From the NCBI GenBank assembly GCA_032158125.1, contig JASKOT010000005.1, positions 802,968-866,967 on the forward strand: a stretch of 64,000 nt of DNA. Direction: 5' to 3'. Positions 56,868 through 64,000 of this stretch are shown piece after piece. Every line of letters starts with the position of its first letter. Positions within the stretch are counted from its first letter, which is position 1. Under the pieces are notes generated by a model, which made no database searches, was not told the DNA's origin, and saw only the letters and a program-made list of their open reading frames with translations. Made by a program: the position numbers and the translations under genes. This DNA is from Papiliotrema nemorosa. Taxonomy: Eukaryota; Basidiomycota; Tremellomycetes; Tremellales; Rhynchogastremaceae.

Positions 56868-59351
56868 TCAATGATGCACCTGACCTATCAACAACTCTTC
56901 AAACTCTCCGATCCTGGGCAGTCGACCCTTATCCTGCCACTTGCCAACCCAGGCATCAATCTTCCCTGCCATATCCTTGGGCTCAAATCCAAAGTATTCA
57001 TACAGCTGCTTCTGAGGTGCCGAGTGACCCTTCATGTCAGCCGAACGCAAAACTCCAAACTCACGAAAGTGTGCATGGACAAAGACGCGTGCGCATACTT
57101 TGACCAGCCATACGACGACCACGCCTCGATAGCAACCGTCAAGTGGTCAAAGTCGATGACGGAATGTCGATACTCTTCCGATTGCAAGTCAAAGTGGCGT
57201 TGAGAAGGCATGGAAACGACTCGAACCTTTTTCGCCTTGGACAGGAGCTTCGCCGTGGCAATAGCTCGAATGACCTCTGCGCCCGTAGCGACTAGAGTGA
57301 GGTCTGGGTCCGGGATATCCGCGCCGTGGACAATGTACGCTCCCAGAGCAACCTTGCTTCGGTCGGATCCAGGAAGAAGGGGAACAGGTTGTCGAGAAAG
57401 GGTAAAGATGCTCGGCGTGTCTTTCGATTCATCCCCCAGTGCCAGCTGCCACATGCCCATGCACTCTTCCGCATCGGCAGGTCGGATGAGATTGATGTTT
57501 GGAAGTGCTCGGTAAAAGGCAGAGAGGGCGACGGGCTGATGGGTTGGACCTAATATCAGCGTGACACAGTCATATACTCACCATCTTCCCCAATACCGAT
57601 CGAATCGTGAGTTGCGATACCGATGAAGCGAAGCTTTTGAAGCGCTGCCATCCGCGCTGCTGGTGCTGCATACAGCCAGAACATGAAGAATGTAGACATG
57701 ATTCTGTCTGTCAGAACGGCTTGCCAAACGTCACGTACGGAATAATCATGCCCTTGTGGTAGGCCGCCATTCCGTTGCCAAGGCCCACCATGGCAAACTC
57801 TCTGATACCGTATCGGACTTGTCGTCCGCTGTAATCCCCCAGACCCGAATCCGGCTATCGTCAGCGGTGTCGATGTTTCTTGGCGTACCTTTTGAAACTC
57901 TACCTGCCCATCGAAGTTGACAAAGGTCGACTCGAGCAGATCGGCTGATCCTGCCACAAAAGTCTTAAATTTTGGTGCTAGAGCCTGAACAACGATACCG
58001 CTCGACTTTCGAGTCGGCTGCTCTGCTTGAGGTAGCTTGTCCTTGGCGGGAAGCAGAGAATGCCAGTCGTCCGGGGCGAATTTCCCGGATAATCGCAGTT
58101 CCAGATCCTCGTGCAAGTCCGGGTGAGACTTTGCGTATCCCGCATACAACGCGTTCCATTCATCTTCCGCTTTTGCACCCTTTGTCTTACACTCGGCAAA
58201 GTAATCGTACACCTTGTTGTCCACGTGGAACTTTTTGGAAGGGTCAAAGCCGAGCTGCTGCTTGACATAGGCGACCTCGTCGTCGCCGAGCGCTTGGCCG
58301 TGTGCCGGACCCGTGTTGGCCTTTCGAGATGAATAACCAATGACTGTGCGGATGTTGAGCAAGGTTGGCTTTCCGGAAGATCGCTTGGCCTGGTCGAATC
58401 CTCTGAGAATAGCCGCAAGCTGATCGTTAGCATGTTTGTCATACCTGAAACTCACATCGTTCGAGCCATCGTAGACATCAATAACATGCCACCCCTGAGC
58501 CTTCAATTTGGCCGAGGTATCCTCTGTAAAGCAGTTGTCTATCGAGCCATCTACGGTGACCGAGTTGTTGTCGTACACCAATATCAGGTTGTCAAGACCA
58601 AGGTGACCAGCGAGAGACACCGCTGTGATGAGTCCCCGTCCGATGCACTCTTCCAAGCTCGACTCACATTCTTGGCCGACTCCCTCTTGCAGACATCCAT
58701 CTCCCGTAAAGCACCAGATCTTGTTGTCGACGATGGGGAAACCATCTCGGTTGTACGTGGCTGCCAGCTGCTTGGAAGCAATGGCCATTCCGACAGCGTT
58801 GGAAATACCTTGACCCAGAGGTCCGGTCGTCACCTCGATTCCTGATGATCAGCACTTGAGTGGGTGATCGCACCCACCTGGATACTCAATCTCTGGATGG
58901 CCGGCAGCCATGGAGCCAGAGGTCTCGGGAGAGTGATACTTTTTGATCTGGTCCATGGTCCAGGCCTTATAGCCGGAAAAGTGCAAGAAGAGGTACTGAA
59001 ACAGGCAAGCATGCCCGGCAGACATGATGAAGCCTGCAGATCAGCTACGACCTCGGGCGCGCTCACGATCTCGGTTGAACCACTCAGGGTTGGACGGGTT
59101 GTACCGCATCTCGTATCTCCATAGCGCGATACCAATCGCGGCTGCGCCCATGACAGTACCTGGGTGTCCTCCTTTGTATTGCTGGCACAGGTCGGCGGCT
59201 AGACATCGTATGGTGTTGAGCACAATCTGCTCCTCTTTGACCTGAAATCTCAGCAAAAGTTGAATTTACAGGAAGAACAACTTGCCGAGGTGACATTGTC
59301 GGTGGTCTTGGGTTTAACGTCAAGCTCTTTCGCAATCTCTTTGATAGACAT
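56868..59351 (-). CDS. Transketolase-family enzyme (transketolase or dihydroxyacetone-synthase-like)
   Basis: From MSIKEIAKELDVKPKTTDNV at 59351 to the stop at 56868, roughly 690 residues over about nine exons. Thiamine diphosphate site: GHPGTVMGAA, TTGPLGQGISNAVGMAIASK and FTGDGCLQEGVGQE followed by VYDNN. Pyrimidine-part sequence: YGIREFAMVGLGNGMAAY and THDSIGIGEDGPTHQPVAL, then NINLIRPADAEE. C-terminal domain: TLVATGAEVIRAIATAKLL, VVSMPSQRHFDLQ and MKGHSAPQKQLYEYFGFEPK. The enzyme moves two-carbon ketol units between sugar phosphates. Several C-terminal features recall dihydroxyacetone synthases, but no peroxisomal PTS1 ends the protein (it ends QVHH), so I leave the subtype open. Confidence 0.87.
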
Positions 59352-59762
59352 TGTATCAATCTTCTGGTCGTAGGGCGAGCATCCTGCTATGGACACTCCT
59401 TATATACTCCTCCATTGCCAGAGCTAACAACCGGTGGATCTACGCGTGTAGAGAGCGGCGACTAAATTCCGCATAACCGATTGCATCTCCGGAGCGAAAC
59501 CACGTTCTCCCATCACGGTAACCGGCGAGTTATTCCGCCGGAGAAATCGTCTCTCACCGAGGAGTGTTTACAGCCCTCGGGGGCCAATGCGGTGGTAGAG
59601 CTTCACGATACCAGGCTGAGCCGCAAGTGGGGAATAGACCCAAAAAGACCGAGCTTCGATGAGAGGTAGGGCTGAGACAGCTGTTCCTAGCTAATGAGAA
59701 AGCTGTCAACTTAGGAAAGGCTATAGATGCATGCACGGAAAGCCCAGATAAACAAGATGACC
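59352..59762. other. Intergenic region
   Basis: About 410 nt between the start of the transketolase-family gene and the 3' end of the dehydrogenase gene, both on the minus strand. It presumably contains the transketolase promoter. Nothing else is recognised. Confidence 0.5.
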
Positions 59763-60832
59763 CTAGAATGCAGTATGTCCACCATCCACGATCAAATCCC
59801 CGCCAGTCATAAAACTGGAAGCTTTGGACAAGAGGAAGATGACCGGTCCTCTGAATTCGTCTGGTGTCGAAAGTCTGCCCAGCATGCTTCCACTCAGCCA
59901 CTCTTGATCGAGGTCTGGCCGTTCCGCCAGCAGCTGGTCCGTCATGGCCGTCCTGATGTAGCCCGGGGAAAGAGTCTGAATGTCAGGGGAGAACAACAAG
60001 GGAGTGGAGAAGTCTCACGTTGACTCGAATCCCATGGGTGCCCCATTCTGCAGCCGCGCTCCTACACATTTGCAACAAGGCTGATTTAGAGGTATTGTAC
60101 GCAAGGCAGGTCAGACCTTTATTGGCGATCGAACCAGACATGGAGGCGGTCATGACAATGCTGCCAGCGATACCTCGTTTCACCATTTCCTTTGCCGCAG
60201 CTTGGATGGTGATGAACGTGCCTGCCATCAGCCATTACGTTCCGAGTCCAGTCAGCTCACCTGTCACGTTGACATCCATGATCCTCCTGAAATCTGCGGC
60301 AGGGTACTCCAATGACGGGATCATCTGTTGGATACCGGCTGCACCAAAGAACGCGGCGATGGGGATGGGGCATTCCTCGTAGATCTCTGCAAAGACCCGT
60401 TGGACAGCCTCTTGATCGGTAATGTCCAGTCGTCGATAGGCAATCTTTCCTCCCTCCTTGTCTGCAACTTCCGAGGCAACGTTCCAGTCGGCCTCTGCTG
60501 GTTCGGGAAGAATGTCCACGCAGTATACGTACGGTGCTCCAGCCTCGAGCAGCGACTGTGCGACGCACAAACCCAAACCTCGGGCTCCTCCAGTGACGAT
60601 CACACCGGTGTCTTTGAGGTTGAACAGGCCGGCACTTGAGATGGATGCAAGTGATGCCCCGTTGGTTGCTGTGGGGGTCAGCATCCGACTATCGTGTGAC
60701 AGGTTCAAACGCGCCTTTAGCATGACCGTTCTGCTTGGGCTCACCCCCGAGAGTAGGGTCGACTGCTGCCTTGCCCTTCTCGATGGCAGCGGCAGCTTGG
60801 GACGGGTCGTCGACGATGGTAGGTACAGGCAT
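59763..60832 (-). CDS. Short-chain dehydrogenase/reductase, polyol/ketose type
   Basis: The start is MPVPTIVDDPSQAAAAIEKG at 60832. After an intron GTGAGC...CCACAG come SISSAGLFNLKDTGVIV and the cofactor motif TGGARGLG, then DILPEPAE. Later blocks are AAGIQQMIP, MTASMSGSIANKGL with the catalytic Ser, and the active-site YNTSKSAL (YxxxK). The end reads LSPGYIRTAMTDQLL and FMTGGDLIVDGGHTAF. It belongs to the classical SDR family; the closest remembered relatives are fungal sorbose reductase, mannitol dehydrogenase and D-arabinitol dehydrogenase. The substrate is inferred as a sugar alcohol or ketose and is supported by the neighbouring sugar transporter and transketolase. Confidence 0.85.
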
Positions 60833-61370
60833 ATCGAGTGACCGCTATGTGGATGGAACTATTGCGGAAGAGGATAGTAGACACGATGGATCCCCTCATA
60901 TCGACAGGCCATCTTTACCCACACTCCCCACATCCCTCGGTACGAGCTGATCGTTGCTCAAAGATCATCCAATTCAAGACCGCGTTCGCTCCGTCTCGGA
61001 TTCCTGTTTGCGATCGACGGACCGAAACCACGTGGAGTCGCACCGCTAGTTTTCTCGTAAGTCTCAAACCTCGCGTATGACAGCAGGTTATACACCGTCC
61101 CCGTCAACTTTCCGGTCTCGCCCCGAAATGCGACATGATTGACAGTGCTAGTTTCGACATGTCGATCGGTGCTTGACATAGCACTGTCGTTCCGAGACGA
61201 CTCTGTTGACAGACTAGACCGAAAAACTGATCTATATAAGGGTACAGTCTGGAGTTGCGGAGTGTCCATCGGCCCCACCTCTTCCCCTTGTCCCTCACGA
61301 AGATCTACCCCTTTCATCTTCACATCTATTGCTTGTAGACTTATATCCTGAGCTCAAGCACATTATCGTC
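60833..61370. promoter_or_regulatory. Divergent promoter region between SDR and sugar transporter
   Basis: About 540 nt separates the two start codons (60832 minus, 61371 plus). The genes are transcribed away from each other, so they share this regulatory region. No specific operator is claimed. Confidence 0.5.
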
Positions 61371-63425
61371 ATGCCTGTGCAAGGTAAATGGGCCAATTGG
61401 GGTATCACCGCATGGTATGTGGCACTCTTCATTCGGGTGAACCTTTCTTTGCTGACTTGGCAGTGCCGGTAGTGCTTTCTTGTGCGTTTCCCTCTAACAT
61501 CCTCGAGGGATCTACTAACCCCTCTATAGACTCTTTGGATATGATCAAGGAGTCATGTCTGGTCTGCTGACCGGAGCGGCATTCACCGCTCAATTCCCCG
61601 AAATCGGTCAGTCACCATCGATAAACACCCACTTCAATTCTTCTTCTTCTGACGATCGCAGACACAACCGCTGGAGCAAAGGGCTCTGCTTCTTTACAGG
61701 GTACAGTGGTGGCTATCTACGAGATTGGCTGCCTTTTTGGATCTCTCTTTACGTTCTTCTTTGGAGAACGATTGGGTCGTCGACGGGCCATCATGCTCGG
61801 TTGCACGGTTCTCAGCATCGGCGCGGTACTTCAGTTCACTGCTTTCGGTATTCCTCAACTTATCGTCGGTCGAATCGTTACTGGACTCGGTAATGGTATC
61901 AACACATCCACTGTTCCAGTCTGGCATAGTGAGACGACAAAGGCTCACAACCGAGGACGAGCTCTCGCCATTGAACTTGCCATCAACATTTTCGGAGTGG
62001 CAAGTTGGTCCTGTTCCGAGCTGTTCCATACTAATCTCACAGATGACTGCATACTGGGTAGACTACGGCTTCAGCTTTGTCAACAACCCGGCACAGTTCA
62101 GGACCCCGATCGCCCTTCAGATTGCTTTCGCCATCGTCACGGTTGTTCTCATTCTGTTCTTGCCCGAGTCTCCTCGATGGCTCCTCAAGCACGGTCGAGA
62201 GGATCAAGCACGACAGGTCCTCGAGCAGCTGTCCATCAAGCCAGCTGGACCGGAACGAGAGTTAGAGCTCAACACCGAGTTTACCGAGATTCTCACCGCT
62301 TTGCGAGAAGAGGAAGCCGCGACTGTCAAGGATAAAAACGGAAACCCCGTGTCTGCCGTCCGAGCTTGCTTTACGAACGGCAAAGAGCGATATTTCCACC
62401 GTGTTATGCTTGGTGTAGGCTCGCAGTTTATGCAGCAGCTGTGCGGTATCAACCTGTGAGTGCCGAACAAACTCGAAATGGAGACAAACTGATGTCAGGA
62501 TCACTTATTGTGAGCAGAAAGTGACCTGTGGTTAGACTCTTCTGACGGGTAGACGCGCCGGTCATTTTCGAGCAATCCGTTGGCCTTTCCCGAGACGTGT
62601 CCTTGCTCCTCTCTGGGTTCAACGGAATCGCCTACTTTGCTTCGTCCCTGGTGCCTATTTGGCTCATTGATCGAATTGGTCGAGTAAGCGTCCTCACCTC
62701 AAACTTGTAATCGATCTGACCACTTTAGCGAAAGCTCATGTTATTCGCCGCTTTCGGACAGTGCGCTTGTATGGCCGTCCTTGCTGGTACCACTTCGGTC
62801 TCCCACAAGGGCACAGGTATTGTCGCCGCCACTATGCTCTTCCTGTTCAAGTGAGTTACAGTGCCAACTCATCCCGTATGCTCCTAATTCACAGCTTCTT
62901 CTTCGCGGTCGGTCTGTTGGCTATCCCCTGGCTCCTTCCTGCCGAGTATGCGCCACTACCAATCCGAGCGTCAGCAGCTGCGCTCGCTTCCGCCTCGAAC
63001 TGGATCGTGAGTGATCCTGATTGACAATGGCTGATAACGAGTTCACCTTCCTTGTCGTCGAGATCACTCCCGTTTCAATCAAGTCTATCGGTTACAAGAC
63101 TTACATTTACTTTTGCGTCTTCAACGCTTGCTTCGTCCCTATGATCTACTTCTTCTACCCAGAGACTGCCAACTTGTCCTTGGAGCAAATTGACCTGCTG
63201 TTCACCGGCGACAAGGTTCTGATGGGCTTGCCTCAGGTACGTCGTCACATTCCCCCACTCTTTTGCTAAAGTACTGACGAGTAGGAAATGCGACATCTGA
63301 TTCATGGTCATGTAGATGTCGAGGTCTCGCCCACTCAATCCGGTGGCAAGATGGAGGATGCCGAGGAGAAGCCCGTCGAGCTCTCGCACCGAGAAGCTGT
63401 CTCACGCCACCACGAGCTCAAGTAG
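61371..63425 (+). CDS. MFS sugar porter
   Basis: From MPVQGKWANWGITAW at 61371 to the stop at 63425, about ten exons. Sugar-porter signatures in order: LFGYDQGVMSGLL, GERLGRRRAIMLG, GRIVTGLGNGINTSTVPVW, LPESPRWLLKHGR, GSQFMQQLCGINLITYYAPV, LIDRIGRRKLM, LLAIPWLLPAEYAPLPIRAS and YFFYPETANLSLEQIDLLF. Twelve hydrophobic segments are expected. The motif ITYY is encoded largely by an 11 nt exon (62499-62509). The intron before MTAYWVDYGF fits best as GC-AG (62000-62042), though a weaker GTGGCA donor six bases earlier also keeps frame. Probable function: proton-coupled or facilitated uptake of a hexose, pentose or polyol at the plasma membrane. Confidence 0.9.
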
Positions 63426-64000
63426 GCACCGGAAGTATCAGTACAGCAGGGAAGCAAGGGAAGTGCAGGAGGGATACGCGCGGTGTGTCGATGTTGTGGG
63501 GTCAGAATAAGGGGAAACTCTGAGGCAGGATTGTAGTACAGCAAGGGATCATCGTACGAAACGTATCTTTTCGCAAAAGACTCACTGGGAGGTTTGGATG
63601 CAGTCTGTGCTCTCACCTCTTCCCTTCCACTTTCCACCTTTTACTGGGCTTCTGTGAGTGTCCAACGGTGAGGGAGATACGTACAGCACACACCGCGTTA
63701 GAGAAGAACTCGCTTGCCACCCCTTTTCTTCTCTGCCTTGCTTGCCACTTCCCTGAAGATCATTGTACTCAGATGGTGTATTGCGGGGACGTCCATCGTT
63801 GAAGAGGAGAAAGAGATGTGAAGGGTGAAGGAGGAGCGGCGGAAGGGTAAGGAAGGGAAGGGAAGGGGAGGAAGGGGAGGGGAGAGGGGGGGGGGGGGGG
63901 GGCGGGGGGGCACAAGGCTAAAAACTCTCTTCCCTTATGCACAACCCCACTCGTTACCCATAACCACGTGCATATTTGTTTTTTCAGTATCATAATCGCG
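63426..64000. other. Right-edge intergenic region
   Basis: No convincing gene occurs after the transporter. Minus-strand proline-rich frames between 63698 and 63993 reflect the G-rich tract rather than a protein. Confidence 0.45.
63886..63910 (+). repeat. Homopolymeric G tract
   Basis: A run of 17 G is followed by one C and 7 more G, inside a longer purine-rich (GGGA-type) region that starts near 63840. It is capable of quadruplex formation in principle and is a likely site of length polymorphism or assembly error. Confidence 0.85.

Noticed and set aside
63698..63993. Proline-rich frames and a small frame ending KRGGKRVLL on the minus strand
   Set aside because: They overlap the G-rich tract, change frame across it and show no family resemblance.
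1..64000. CRISPR arrays, operons, Shine-Dalgarno sites, attachment sites
   Set aside because: The sequence is clearly eukaryotic (introns throughout), and no regularly spaced repeats of that kind were seen.

Overview
The window looks like the nuclear genome of a basidiomycetous yeast, most likely a tremellomycete (Cryptococcus/Kwoniella relatives). I infer this from genes broken by many very short introns (typically 31-60 nt, with CTAAT/CTGAC branch sites just before AG), from gene content (DASH subunit DAM1, Paf1-complex CDC73, fungal arrestin-like ART protein, Zn2Cys6 regulator), and from closely packed genes on both strands. No bacterial-type features were seen. Exon boundaries below were worked out by eye, using reading frame, splice signals and remembered family conservation.

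Left part (1-23.6 kb), conserved housekeeping genes: ART-family arrestin (partial), STEEP1-like protein, an SR-rich SCI1/GPALPP-type protein, telomerase reverse transcriptase (16 exons), ribosomal proteins L21 and S9 transcribed divergently, two related genes of unknown function, DAM1, CDC73, an ATP-dependent DNA ligase family protein, a PRKRIP1/DUF1168 protein and glutathione reductase.

Middle part (23.6-47.9 kb), gene-poor accessory region: several unrecognised genes (24.4-25.2, 27.3-28.6, 28.9-30.6, 31.2-32.2 kb); a large unknown gene (32.9-35.6 kb) with a decayed tandem copy (36.2-38.6 kb) and a smaller relic (45.8-46.1 kb); a U6 spliceosomal RNA gene apparently split by three introns (43.0-43.3 kb); and a duplicated fragment of the U6 3' half (47.4 kb). 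Long stretches (25.2-27.3, 38.7-42.9, 46.1-47.4 kb) show no convincing gene.

Right part (47.9-64 kb), coding again: a DH-domain (RhoGEF-like) protein, a small membrane protein, a MoCF/CinA-type protein, and then four neighbours that could form a sugar or polyol utilisation group: a Zn2Cys6 regulator, a transketolase-family enzyme, a short-chain dehydrogenase and an MFS sugar transporter.

The most notable observation is the multi-intron U6 gene. Its introns fall in the catalytic core, one of them inside the ACAGAGA box, and a Pol III B-box sequence lies inside the second intron. Also notable are microexons carrying active-site codons, recurrent GC-AG introns, and a glutathione reductase preceded by an ATG-less reading frame that looks like a mitochondrial presequence.
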